This document shows, one piece after another, positions 45,609 through 56,864 of a DNA stretch of 64,000 bases. Position 1 is the first letter of the stretch. Every line of letters starts with the position of its first letter. The position numbers and the translations under genes were made by a program. Under the pieces are notes generated by a model. It did no database searches. It was not told the origin of the DNA and saw nothing but the letters and a program-made list of their open reading frames with translations. Source of the stretch: Bermanella sp. WJH001 (GTDB lineage: Bacteria > Pseudomonadota > Gammaproteobacteria > Pseudomonadales > Oceanobacteraceae); NCBI RefSeq assembly GCF_030070105.1, contig NZ_JASJOO010000002.1:62001-126000 (forward strand). Direction: 5' to 3'.

Positions 45609-47422
45609 GACACAACTACCTCACGGAACATACCCGCATCCATATGAAACAATAAATGACAATGCCATGCCCATCGTCCTAAATCGTGGGGTGTGGTTAA
45701 GAAGCTAATACGCTGCGCAGGTTGTACCTGAATGGTATGGCGGCGCACGGTTAATGTTCCGTCATCGCTTTCTAAATCACTCCACATGCCGTGCAAATGC
45801 ATAGGGTGTGTCATCATAGTGTCGTTTTGCAAAATAATCCGAATTCGCTCTCCTTGTTTCATCGCCACAGGGGTGCTTTCACCAAATTCTAAGCCATCAA
45901 AAGACCAGCTGTAGCGTTCCATATTGCCGGTGAGGTGCAGTTCGATTTCTCGCGTTGGTATGCGTTGGTCATCTAAGATACCATCCCGTGAATGCAAGTC
46001 AGCCAAGGTCAGTACTCGACGGCCGTTATTACGTAAGCCAATGCCAGGGTCATCGAGATTTGTACGTGGCATATCGACGCGCATATCTACCGAAGGGCCG
46101 TATTCTGTTAGGGCGTGATTCACTTTTTGTGATGGTATGGCTAAGGGATTGCTGGTATTTGGATTCATCTCATGCTGACTGTGATCCATGGCCATGCCGC
46201 CATGATTCATTTTCATATCCATGGCGCTATGATCCATTCCTCCTTTACTCATATCCATAGAACCATGATCCATCTTACCCATCATGTCTTTCATTGTTAG
46301 CCATTCTACGGGGTCAAGTTTCGGTACTGGCGCGGTTAAACCCGTCGCTATCGATAAGGTGCCTCGAGCATAACCAGTACGATCCATACTTTGCGCAAAC
46401 AGGGTATACGCTTGTTGTTTTGGTTCAACGATAACATCGTAGGTTTCACCCGGTCCAAAGCGAAACTCATCAACGGTTACCGGCTTTAGGTTTTGCCCAT
46501 CGGCCTGTACCACACTCATTTTTAAACCAGGAATGCGTACATCATAAAAGGTATTACTTGAACCATTGATGTAGCGTAAGCGTACTCGCTCACCGGGCTT
46601 AAATACGCCAGCCCAATTTCCAGCAGGGGTTGTGCCATTCATTAAATAAGTAATGGCCGAGGAGGATAAGTCAGCAAGGTCTGTGGGGCTCATACGCATG
46701 CTATTCCACATTTGGCGCTTATCTAATGCCGCAGAAAATCCGAGTACGGACACATCTTTAAAAAAATCACTTACGGTAGGCTGGCTGAAATTATAAATAT
46801 CACCTTGTACCTTAAGCTTGCCAAATACAGCCATAGGGTCTTCATCAGTCCAGTCTGATAGCAGCACGACATGGTCTCGATCTGCAGTCACGGTGTCTTT
46901 GATGCGGGGCTCAATAATTAATGCGCCGTACATCCCCGTCATTTCTTGAAAGCCACTATGAGAGTGATACCAATAGGTGCCGCTTTGCTGCAATTTGAAT
47001 TGATAGGTGAAGGTTTCACCAGGGGCGATGCCTTTGAAGCTAATACCAGGCACACCGTCCATTTGGTAAGGCAATATAATGCCATGCCAATGAATTGAGG
47101 TAGGCACCGATAAGCGATTCGTAACCTTAATTGTGACATCATCCCCTTCACGTAAGCGTAGGGTTGGGGCGGGTATAGAGCCATTAATGGTGGTGGCTAA
47201 GCGAGCATTACCGGTAAAATTTACCGGCAACTGGGCAATTTCAAGTTCGATAACGTCACCGCTTAATTCTGGCGCCGTACCCAGTTGAGTCTGCTGTTTC
47301 TGCTCGTTCGCATGGAGTAGGCTGGGTGCAGACGCGATAACTCCGCCTGCTGCTAAGCCTTGAACAAATCTACGACGAGATAGCATTATAGGCTGTGTAA
47401 CCTCTGATGCGGATTGTTTCAT
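45605..47422 (-). CDS. copA: Periplasmic multicopper oxidase (CopA/PcoA)
   Basis: 605 residues. A twin-arginine signal (LSRRRFVQGLAAGG at residues 14-27) indicates folded export. Three cupredoxin domains carry HWHG, WYHSHSG, HPMHLHG and WAWHCHLLFHMDAG, which supply the type 1, 2 and 3 copper sites. A Met-rich insert of about 45 residues near 388-420 (MMGKMDHGSMDMSK and similar) is typical of CuO-type oxidases that bind Cu(I). It oxidises Cu(I) to the less toxic Cu(II). A putative CopR site lies 93 bases upstream. This symbol is also used for the P-type ATPase, a different protein. Confidence 0.95.
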   Translation of the reverse strand: MKQSASEVTQPIMLSRRRFVQGLAAGGVIASAPSLLHANEQKQQTQLGTAPELSGDVIELEIAQLPVNFTGNARLATTINGSIPAPTLRLREGDDVTIKVTNRLSVPTSIHWHGIILPYQMDGVPGISFKGIAPGETFTYQFKLQQSGTYWYHSHSGFQEMTGMYGALIIEPRIKDTVTADRDHVVLLSDWTDEDPMAVFGKLKVQGDIYNFSQPTVSDFFKDVSVLGFSAALDKRQMWNSMRMSPTDLADLSSSAITYLMNGTTPAGNWAGVFKPGERVRLRYINGSSNTFYDVRIPGLKMSVVQADGQNLKPVTVDEFRFGPGETYDVIVEPKQQAYTLFAQSMDRTGYARGTLSIATGLTAPVPKLDPVEWLTMKDMMGKMDHGSMDMSKGGMDHSAMDMKMNHGGMAMDHSQHEMNPNTSNPLAIPSQKVNHALTEYGPSVDMRVDMPRTNLDDPGIGLRNNGRRVLTLADLHSRDGILDDQRIPTREIELHLTGNMERYSWSFDGLEFGESTPVAMKQGERIRIILQNDTMMTHPMHLHGMWSDLESDDGTLTVRRHTIQVQPAQRISFLTTPHDLGRWAWHCHLLFHMDAGMFREVVVS

Positions 47423-47514
47423 GTTTCAACCTTTTCAAATTATGAGCAAAGCTCGCCACCATCTTTGAATATATACATATTAGACGCGCCCACTGACGTA
47501 AACATGACCTCAGT

Positions 47515-47530
47515 ATTACAAATTTGTAAT
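47515..47530 (-). promoter_or_regulatory. Putative CopR/CusR box upstream of copAB
   Basis: A perfect 16-base palindrome, ATTACAAATTTGTAAT, with the extension GTTGCAGTACATCTTTA that recurs almost unchanged at 35786-35800. It lies 93 bases upstream of the multicopper oxidase gene, on the side expected for a response-regulator site. Confidence 0.7.
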
Positions 47531-48001
47531 GTTGCAGTACATCTTTATGTGCGCTTCAGAACCTAGAATAGTCAATCAGTTAGTTTGATGTAAGCATTAT
47601 GAGAGGACCATTTGAAATGACTGTAAATTTGTACCTTATTCGCAGTAGAGTTCAATTATGTATAAATTTAGCAGTAATTAACAATTAGAGTTGAGGAGCA
47701 ATGAAATTATGGGATTTGTAGATAGTAGGTCAAAGCAACTAATTAATAACACTATGTATGTGTTAAATATATCTATAGATATGAATACAGATATTTCAAT
47801 CATTAGAAACATTCTCGTAGAATGAATATTGATGATTTAAAACTAGTTACATTCCGTTTAAACAATTTCTGTATGGCGCTTTGTCAGAACCTCAAATCTA
47901 GCCTCGTTATTTTCATAAATCAAATGGGGGAGAATATTTAAATCCAGCAATTCTCTATTTTATTGAAGTCGCATTAAAAAAGAATTTGTTGCACCCTTCA
48001 C
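47531..48001. other. Gene-free, degraded-looking stretch
   Basis: No credible gene: short frames are broken by stops. A RBS-like GAGGAGC precedes an ATG at 47701 that stops after five codons. A frame near 47870-47980 reads as broken pieces without a recognised family. AT-rich, with no repeats or RNA gene seen. Confidence 0.4.
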
Positions 48002-48136
48002 ATTGTCCCTATCGTACTTATGTTTGTTGACTGGCCAATACTCGACCTCATTTTATCTATTGGTTTCACTCTATTATTGCCTTTAATGTCTATCGTAATT
48101 TTGGCGAGCAGGACTCTTATTTTTACAGGCAATTAG
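48002..48136 (+). pseudogene. Fragment resembling a cation-diffusion-facilitator gene
   Basis: A 44-codon open stretch reads VPIVLMFVDWPILD then LILSIGFTLLLPL, resembling the membrane helix pair of CDF cation-efflux proteins that carries a WPxLDPxLS motif. No start codon or flanking frame matches, so this is at best a small remnant. Low confidence. Confidence 0.3.
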
Positions 48137-48292
48137 TGTGGTTTATATGTGATCAGGTGAAGGTTACTTAATGCAAAATTTTTATAACCTTTCTCTAAAA
48201 ATTTATTTATAAGTTTTTGAAAAAATTAGGATTCAGTGGGTATTGATAAGTGTATTTATAATGTTTTTCTACAACCTACAGATACTTAATCA

Positions 48293-48571
48293 ATGGCGAG
48301 AATAGCGTTAGATTTATGTGTTAAGCACAATATAAAAATTGCAGTGTTAGCAGACAATGGCCCGTCTTGTGGTTGCTCGTTTATATATGATGGTATTTTT
48401 TCTAATAAAAAGATTAATGGGTTGGGTGTGACGGCAGCTCTGTTAAGAGGGCGTGGTATCGATACTTTTAATCAGTATGATATTGAGCTCACTCATAGTG
48501 AGTTGCAGCGTTTATGTGGTTTTAAGCAATCGAAAAGAATGGTTAGACTTAAAAGAATACGCCTTGCATAA
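48293..48571 (+). pseudogene. 5'-truncated DUF523 gene
   Basis: 92 residues corresponding to the C-terminal half of DUF523 proteins, which are usually about 150 residues. ALDLCVKHNIKIAVLADNGPSCGCSFIYDG and GLGVTAALLRGRGI are the conserved second half; the N-terminal half with its CLLG motif is missing. Upstream in-frame codons end in a stop just before the ATG. It could be expressed as a short protein, but truncation is more likely. It marks the right edge of the eroded island. Confidence 0.68.
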
Positions 48572-48581
48572 CAAGGCGTAT
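48557..48581 (+). terminator. Hairpin at the end of the DUF523 remnant
   Basis: ATACGCCTTG and CAAGGCGTAT form a perfect 10-bp stem on a 5-base loop that includes the DUF523 stop codon. The T-run is short (TTTATT), so termination is probable but weak. Confidence 0.55.
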
Positions 48582-48590
48582 TTATTGATG

Positions 48591-50318
48591 TTAAAATAAC
48601 GTCACAGTTTGATTGGAGACACTAAGTGGAATGAAAGCGACGGATACGCTGCCTGTTAATAAACCATCTGCGCTTGTGATGGTAAAATTCGGGTTATCTT
48701 GGGTAACAATGATATTGGCGTAACCGGGTGTGCCCAAACTATGGCTACCAGAAATACCCACTACGTTTTGATTCATATCCTTAATAATGGCACCACTTAT
48801 TGGCTCGCCGTTTGTATCAATAATATTTACGCCTAAGTAACTGATGACTTGTCCTTCTAAAAATGCGGGTTGTCTGATTCTTAAATCACATGAAAACGCA
48901 GGATTCTGAGTAAGAATAATGCTGGTGTTGCAGCTAGCAACGATATCGCCACTGTCTATTTCAATATAATTTACAGTAAGGGTTGCTTCACCATAATTGA
49001 CGCCTGTTATTGTGGTTTCGGCAATGCTGCCATTAATATTTAATGATTCACTAGCATTGTTATTGCTTCCCATAATCGTAATGATACCGGCTAAATTACT
49101 TTCGACGCCTACTTCCTCTATGACCTGTGGTGGAATACTTAAAGACACGGCTGCGTCACCACCACTTTCACTTAATAAAAACTCCGAAATACCAAGGATG
49201 GGTGCTATGTCCATTGTGATACTTTTTCCGGCTTCGATGAATTGGTTTTCTTGTGTTGATAGTGAGGTGCCAACTAAATGAATGCCATCATATAGGTTTA
49301 GAGAAATTTGTTGTGGGCCTGGGTCTAATTGTAAGTAAAAGGCACCTTCAATATGTGTATTAGCGATATTAATAATTTGCTCGGCTTGATTGTTAACGCT
49401 GATGCCTAAATCATAATGAGGCAATGCGTTTGCGAAATTAATTTCATAGCGTGTCAGTGTGCTAATGAGTGAGTGGTCAATAATTGTGGTTGTATTTGTA
49501 CTCAGGTTTATAACGGGCATAAGATTCATGGTTAGCGCGTTATTACCTTCGGTTATGGTGGCTTGTGTTGTGCCAACGTAATTTAAGTCTTCTTTGTATA
49601 CGTTAAGTGTGAAGGTGTAGCTGTCTGCAATTAATGAAATATTATTATTGGAAATAACTTGTTGGGTATCTTGATCTAAATAAATACGCCAATCTGCACG
49701 TGTGATCTCCCCCGTTGTGTCTGATACCGCTTCCATGATACCTGTGTATAAATAATCTGCAGTGCTTGAGTCAGCGATACCTGTGTTGGTTCGGTTGGTT
49801 TCATCAAACCCAAACTGGGTGAGTGTGATGCCATTCTCGACAGGAGCGCTTAATGTGATGGTGCTGCCATTCGATGCAGGGCCACTTGCTTGAATGGTAA
49901 GAGGTGACTCAGTGAAACTAATATTGGCAGTAACCTCCGCTTCTAAGCTAGCTTTGATTTCAGCTATTGTGGTTGAGCTAGGTATAACACCTGTGGTGTT
50001 GTCAAAAACAATTATGTAGTGATGCGAAGTTAAATCAGAATTGGTTATGTCAATAGAGAGATGTAATGAGTTGCTGCCAGATAAATCGAATGGCCCAAGA
50101 GCGTCGCTGGTTAAGCTGGCGGGTGTGCCTGGAATATCAAACGGGGCATTATCAAGAATTAAAGACTTACTATGAGTTGCACTGATGCTGTGGGTGAAGC
50201 TTGTTGTATTTTTAGTGTCTTGTGATTCAGATGTGGGGGAGTGACCATTATTCTCTATATTGCAGCCTGTTAAGCTAGCAATAAGAAAAAATCCGAGAAT
50301 GAACATACTTGTTTTCAT
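48591..50318 (-). CDS. Large hypothetical lipoprotein
   Basis: 575 residues. The lipobox LIASLTGC places the acylated cysteine near residue 19. The rest is Ser/Thr/Asn/Ile-rich with many short beta strands, like tandem Ig-like or adhesin-type domains. The last part (from about residue 480) has VISYLGVNIIDTNGEPISGAIIKD, an Ig-like strand pattern followed by GSHSLGTPGYANIIVTQ. No catalytic motif was recognised. It is expected on the outer membrane or surface. It is preceded by a possible AGGA-type site, and its 3' end is followed closely by the DUF523 hairpin. Confidence 0.7.
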   Translation of the reverse strand: MKTSMFILGFFLIASLTGCNIENNGHSPTSESQDTKNTTSFTHSISATHSKSLILDNAPFDIPGTPASLTSDALGPFDLSGSNSLHLSIDITNSDLTSHHYIIVFDNTTGVIPSSTTIAEIKASLEAEVTANISFTESPLTIQASGPASNGSTITLSAPVENGITLTQFGFDETNRTNTGIADSSTADYLYTGIMEAVSDTTGEITRADWRIYLDQDTQQVISNNNISLIADSYTFTLNVYKEDLNYVGTTQATITEGNNALTMNLMPVINLSTNTTTIIDHSLISTLTRYEINFANALPHYDLGISVNNQAEQIINIANTHIEGAFYLQLDPGPQQISLNLYDGIHLVGTSLSTQENQFIEAGKSITMDIAPILGISEFLLSESGGDAAVSLSIPPQVIEEVGVESNLAGIITIMGSNNNASESLNINGSIAETTITGVNYGEATLTVNYIEIDSGDIVASCNTSIILTQNPAFSCDLRIRQPAFLEGQVISYLGVNIIDTNGEPISGAIIKDMNQNVVGISGSHSLGTPGYANIIVTQDNPNFTITSADGLLTGSVSVAFIPLSVSNQTVTLF

Positions 50319-50619
50319 GTGAGTCCTTTTAATTTAATTAAGTGTGAGAATTGCTTCACTTTAGTGAAGTGAACTGAGTATAGATCTTGAAAATCAGGCT
50401 ATTTATGTTGCTCGTAAAAAACAGAAAATTGGATTAGATGAAAAGGGCCTTGCTATGAATAAAAGTGATCAGAAGTGTTTGTATATGCAATGATTTTTAG
50501 TTAAATAGGTCGATAATGATTTGGAAGTTATAGTTGATTATATGGGTGTGAAACAAAAAAGCTCGAAGGTTTCCCTTCGAGCTTTTTTGTTTTTAATGTG
50601 TCATGTTAATTGAGGTTAA
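50319..50619. other. Intergenic stretch between katG and the lipoprotein gene
   Basis: 301 bases without a gene. It holds the katG terminator at 50555-50590 and the lipoprotein promoter region; I see nothing else. It also has an AT-rich run upstream of the lipoprotein start. Confidence 0.6.
50555..50590 (-). terminator. Rho-independent terminator after katG
   Basis: GCTCGAAGG and CCTTCGAGC form a 9-bp stem with a 4-base loop, flanked by A-runs and T-runs on both sides. It can stop transcription from katG and, in principle, from the other strand. Confidence 0.93.
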
Positions 50620-52893
<2,274 letters not shown>

Positions 52894-53007
52894 TTATGCA
52901 TAATTTATTATTGGTAATGTGTTGATAGTTAAAAACTATAGATCAGAGGGCATTAAAATAATTGAGTGATTGCTAGGGAGGAGTAATGGGAAGAAGTGCT
53001 TGGCAGC

Positions 53008-54075
53008 TTAGCTGCCAAACTCGTCTAACTGATAAGAGTCAGTGGTGAATTCTGGCTCAATGAGTGGTGTGCGCATCATAGGAATGGTGACTCTAGCCAG
53101 AGATACGTGTTTTAACACATAGGGGCCATTTTCTTTTGCGTCTTTGATCATTAAACCTGAGAAGGTCAGGCTTAACCAATGCAGGCCCGGCGTTAATTGT
53201 GTTGATGACTGCGCCACACCAATCGGTACTTGAGTGGCACTGTAAAGCGAGCCCTGCATGTAGTATTGATGACTGCTACTCACTAATACCTGGGACTCAA
53301 TCACTAATTGCCCTTGGTTGTTAATGTATTCTTTAAATTCGCCAGTTAATTCAATGTCTGGTTGTGTGAGGGTAAAGGTAAGGGCGTCGGTCAATTCATA
53401 TTGTTTGTTGTTGATCAGGACTTTGTATATACCGGCGGTTAATTGTGTGGATGTTAAATCAGCAAGGTTAATGCTGGCTTCATAGGTATGGTTATCACCT
53501 TTTACAAAATTCAGTTTTGCTAAATTCTGTTGGCGTGTGTCTAACAGGGTGGCATCAAAATTGGCCGATAATTTTTTGCCTTCTTCATCTTGGATGAAGG
53601 CATATATAAAAACGGTATCGGTTTTTAAATAAAGCTTTTTGTCACTCCAGATGGTTAGGCCTGCTCGTTTATCTTCACTCATGGTGGTGCGTTCATCCAC
53701 TGCGTAACGCTGCAGCACGGGATCATGATCAATATTTGTAATAGCAGAATTACCCTCGGGGTAACGCTTGAAATTATCGTGATCGCTGATAATGCTGTCA
53801 TGTAATGGGGTGCGATCATTATTATCTTTTATGCGTGCAATGGTTTGAGCAATGCTTGATGCCTGTGCAATGTGTGCGGGTGGTAAGTTATTGTTGTTTT
53901 TTTGATTGTTAGTACTTAGTTTTGTTTGGGATTGCTCGGCTTTTTCAAAGCCATTAGAAAGCGTGTTTAATTGGATAGACGTGGCTGGTGAGTCCACTAA
54001 ATCAATTTTATTATTGAAAAGTCCGACGCCAATCAATAAAGCGATAATGACCGTTATTATTATTTTTTTGGACAT
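53008..54075 (-). CDS. Single-helix envelope protein encoded beside a secreted hydrolase
   Basis: 355 residues from the ATG at 54075; an in-frame start at 54117 overlaps the upstream terminator hairpin and is unlikely. An N-terminal membrane helix (residues 4-20) is followed by a Gln/Asn-rich linker. A beta-rich domain follows, about 150 residues, with AGLTIWSDKKLYLKTDTVFIYA, and the C-terminal domain has GPYVLKHVSLARV and ends in DSYQLDEFGS. I do not recognise a family with certainty; the beta domain resembles DUF4785-type or other Ig-like secreted proteins. It may assist or tether the hydrolase encoded upstream. Confidence 0.6.
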   Translation of the reverse strand: MSKKIIITVIIALLIGVGLFNNKIDLVDSPATSIQLNTLSNGFEKAEQSQTKLSTNNQKNNNNLPPAHIAQASSIAQTIARIKDNNDRTPLHDSIISDHDNFKRYPEGNSAITNIDHDPVLQRYAVDERTTMSEDKRAGLTIWSDKKLYLKTDTVFIYAFIQDEEGKKLSANFDATLLDTRQQNLAKLNFVKGDNHTYEASINLADLTSTQLTAGIYKVLINNKQYELTDALTFTLTQPDIELTGEFKEYINNQGQLVIESQVLVSSSHQYYMQGSLYSATQVPIGVAQSSTQLTPGLHWLSLTFSGLMIKDAKENGPYVLKHVSLARVTIPMMRTPLIEPEFTTDSYQLDEFGS

Positions 54076-54107
54076 ATTACTACTCAAAATAAATCGAAAA
54101 TAAAAAT

Positions 54108-54139
54108 AAAGCCCCAAGTTTTAACAAACAAGGGGCTTT
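54108..54139 (-). terminator. Terminator between the hydrolase and envelope-protein genes
   Basis: AAAGCCCC and GGGGCTTT are separated by 16 bases, and an ATTTTTATTTT tail follows on the minus strand. It sits 11 bases past the hydrolase stop and before the next ATG (54075). The two genes are probably transcribed separately or linked by partial readthrough. Confidence 0.82.
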
Positions 54140-54149
54140 AAGTTAACGC

Positions 54150-55271
54150 TTATAACTCAGTACAGATACCAATACGCGCAGCCATGTTGCGGCCATTGCC
54201 ACAGCTTAAGCCGTTTTCGATATTAGTGTAATCAGGGTAGCTGATGCCGCCGTTACGTTCTGCATCATGGTCGGTGTAAACACTGGCCATGTTGTAGGTG
54301 CGAGGTGTACCTTTGTTTGCATTGTTGCAACGGAATTTAGGTGAGCCGTAGGCGATGCCTAGGAATGTTTTATATTGGTTAAGGTCATCCCAAAGGCTGC
54401 GCTTTGGTGAACCGGCACAACTCATTTGTGATGCAAGGTTAATGTAACCGTCATCTTCACCGTTCAGCATGGCAGCAGACGCGCCCTCAATACCCGGAAA
54501 GCTTTTATAACCCCCCATAACATACATTGGCGCGGCTAAGTTTGTGCCGATTAAATTACGGGCTAAATAAGAGTCATTGGTTTGCATCCATTTAACGCTG
54601 TCGTTGCAATCTTTACCCAAGAAAGCCGCGTTGATCAGTGCATCTAACCAGTTGCCGTTACAAACACGGTCAGCACCTTCGGTGCCGCTGATCGCTCCAC
54701 CTGTGGTGAAAACACCCAGAATACCGTTCATGGCGCTTGAGTAATTAGCACTTACCGCTGAACCATAGGCATTAAATGCGGTGTTGTAATATGGGGAACC
54801 TGAAATGGCATTGCCAGAAATGAAGGTCATTTGCTGTGCGCCTTGGCTGTGGCTTACCACCCAGAAATCATCATTACTATTGCACTGGGTACCCGCTTGA
54901 TCATGAATATAACCATCACCATTGCCTTGTTTGATGGCAATGATTTGGCGGCTGATTTCACCGGCCGTTTCATCGCGCCAATAAGGATAACCCGCTTCAT
55001 CCGTTGAGTTGTAACCTACAATGCCGTAGTTATCGTTAGGGCCCAGTAAGTGAGCTAAGAAGTCTGCGCCGTTGTATTGGCTGAAGTGAGAACTGCGCCA
55101 GTAATCTAGGGCTGGTTGGTTGTTACCACTTTTGATGGTGCCATTTGTACCATGGCCATGAACCATGATGTAACAGTTTTCAGCCATTGCACTTTGGCTA
55201 AAAACAAAGCTTGTCAGTAATGCGCTTACACTTAACACGGTACGTGTTAGTTGTTTAAGATTTTTTTGCAT
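54150..55271 (-). CDS. Secreted alpha/beta-hydrolase, probable lipase or esterase
   Basis: 373 residues. A signal peptide (about 1-30, ending AMA) indicates export. An oxyanion-type VHGHGTNG near residue 38 and a nucleophile-elbow-like VVSHSQGAQ (Ser142 proposed) fit an alpha/beta hydrolase; the elbow reads SHSQG instead of the consensus GxSxG. Cysteines at 33, 130 and several later suggest disulfides. The substrate is unknown; an ester such as a lipid or polyester is inferred. It begins with GGGCC before its ATG. Upstream on the same strand is an AraC regulator, which could control it. Confidence 0.7.
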   Translation of the reverse strand: MQKNLKQLTRTVLSVSALLTSFVFSQSAMAENCYIMVHGHGTNGTIKSGNNQPALDYWRSSHFSQYNGADFLAHLLGPNDNYGIVGYNSTDEAGYPYWRDETAGEISRQIIAIKQGNGDGYIHDQAGTQCNSNDDFWVVSHSQGAQQMTFISGNAISGSPYYNTAFNAYGSAVSANYSSAMNGILGVFTTGGAISGTEGADRVCNGNWLDALINAAFLGKDCNDSVKWMQTNDSYLARNLIGTNLAAPMYVMGGYKSFPGIEGASAAMLNGEDDGYINLASQMSCAGSPKRSLWDDLNQYKTFLGIAYGSPKFRCNNANKGTPRTYNMASVYTDHDAERNGGISYPDYTNIENGLSCGNGRNMAARIGICTEL

Positions 55272-55490
55272 ATCGAGGCCCTTTGATAGGTTTTAGGTCT
55301 ATCGAGATTTAATTATTATTTTGTTTCCTTTTGTAAAACTTCCCTTTGCTAGGTCATAAAATATTTCTATGAAATAGCTTGAGTGAATATTAGTTGGCAT
55401 TTGTTATCTCGCCATTACTGAATGGGACAAGTGTTAATACACTTGTGGCCAAAATTAAAATTTGGCATGGCGTGACTATTGTTCGCGGTG

Positions 55491-56570
55491 TTAGCTGTTA
55501 TGTTCTGAAACGCTTTTTTGTTTGTAGTGTAATGGGGCTTCGCCAAACCAACGTTTAAACGCACGACTAAAACTTGAAGCATTTAAGTAACCCAGCTCAT
55601 GGGCTATATCATCAAGAGAGCAGTCATTGGTTTCAATACGTTTAAGGGCAAGCCGTTTACGTTCATTTTCAAGAAGGGTTTTGTAATTCACACCATGATT
55701 TTGCAAGTGTCGACGTAAACTTCGTGGGCTCATATGCATTTTTTGAGCAAGGTTTTCTAATGAAACTTGAGTAAACGGCATGTCACGTATGACTTTTTTG
55801 ACACGTTTAATTAAAATTTCGTCGGATTGCATTTGGCTAAGGTGTTGTTGACAAAGTTTTTCATTGTCACTGGCAGCTAACGCGTTCGCAAAGATAATGG
55901 ATTGCTTTAATGTATGGGCTGGAAATAAGACGCGGTTATGTTTGCAATTAAAACGTACTGGGTTATTAAAAAACTCTTCAAATACAGTTTGATTACCAGG
56001 GCAGGGATAATTGAACTCTATTTCTATATCCATATGTGCTTGGCCAAGACAAAATCGCCCAAGACAAAATAATGCAGAAAATGTGAACTCAATAAAGTGA
56101 GGTAAAATTTTGCCTAGGGGAATTTTTTCTTCAATGGTAAAAATGCCACCGTCTTCATCGCTTTCAAAATTAAAATGCAAAAGTTGAGTAAACAACGATT
56201 GGTAAACCTCGAGCAGTGCCATGGCTTGGTTTGGGTTGTCACTGCTCATCACGCGGCAAGCCAATACCCCATCGTGGTTTATAAAAAATTGCTCCCCCAG
56301 TTTTAGCGCATAACTTTTGTCTAAGGTTAAGTGCCGTGCGTTGGTGAGTAGACGACGGTACTGCTCTAACACAACCGTGTGATCTAACTGAATGAAGTCA
56401 TTTAACGTGATGCCAGTATCCGCTAGCAACGCTTCTAACTTCACCCCTTGGGTGACTAATAGTTTTATCAACGGCTTAAAATTGGCAACGGGAATACCAA
56501 AATCTTGCATGCCCTGATGCATGACATCGGGTGTGCTTAAACTTATATATGAGGCAATACGATTCGACAT
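55491..56570 (-). CDS. AraC-family transcriptional regulator
   Basis: 359 residues. The C-terminal AraC/XylS domain is complete, with SLENLAQKMHMSPRSLRRHL near residue 275 and the LDDIAHELGYLNASSFSRAF stretch near 320. The N-terminal 220 residues fit the large arabinose-binding-like domain of OruR/ArgR-type regulators, including NHDGVLACRVMSSDN. The inducer is unknown. The gene lies 219 bases upstream of the secreted hydrolase on the same strand. Confidence 0.92.
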   Translation of the reverse strand: MSNRIASYISLSTPDVMHQGMQDFGIPVANFKPLIKLLVTQGVKLEALLADTGITLNDFIQLDHTVVLEQYRRLLTNARHLTLDKSYALKLGEQFFINHDGVLACRVMSSDNPNQAMALLEVYQSLFTQLLHFNFESDEDGGIFTIEEKIPLGKILPHFIEFTFSALFCLGRFCLGQAHMDIEIEFNYPCPGNQTVFEEFFNNPVRFNCKHNRVLFPAHTLKQSIIFANALAASDNEKLCQQHLSQMQSDEILIKRVKKVIRDMPFTQVSLENLAQKMHMSPRSLRRHLQNHGVNYKTLLENERKRLALKRIETNDCSLDDIAHELGYLNASSFSRAFKRWFGEAPLHYKQKSVSEHNS

Positions 56571-56864
56571 GAGTGTGGGGCATCACTCTTTATTATTATT
56601 TTGTTTGTTTATTAGGCTACTCGCGAATCACGGTTTAGGGAATCAGTAGTCTTGCTTTGGCTTAAAAAGATGATGATGTTGTCATAAAAAGTCAGTTCAA
56701 TTGTGACGATGGTTTTAAAAAGGGGGAAGATAGAGTTGATTTTGCTATGGAGCAGGTGCTGCTTATTTTGAGCGTGAGGGGTCAACCGAGACAAGCTAAT
56801 GGCATGGACCATCAGCCTGTCATGTTTTACAGCTATGCCAGATACATCAAAACTGCTGTAGCCA

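Noticed and set aside
47709-47825. Short open frame of 38 codons after the CopR-like site
   Set aside because: No homology pattern, and it ends in a region full of stops; considered chance.
33369-48600. tRNA gene or integrase as insertion site of the copper island
   Set aside because: I looked for tRNA T-arm patterns, integrase or transposase motifs and long flanking repeats, and saw none.
56612-56812. 66-residue minus-strand frame between the AraC and NnrU genes
   Set aside because: No ribosome binding site, no recognised motif and odd composition; treated as non-coding. The 56571-56864 stretch holds nothing else I can support.
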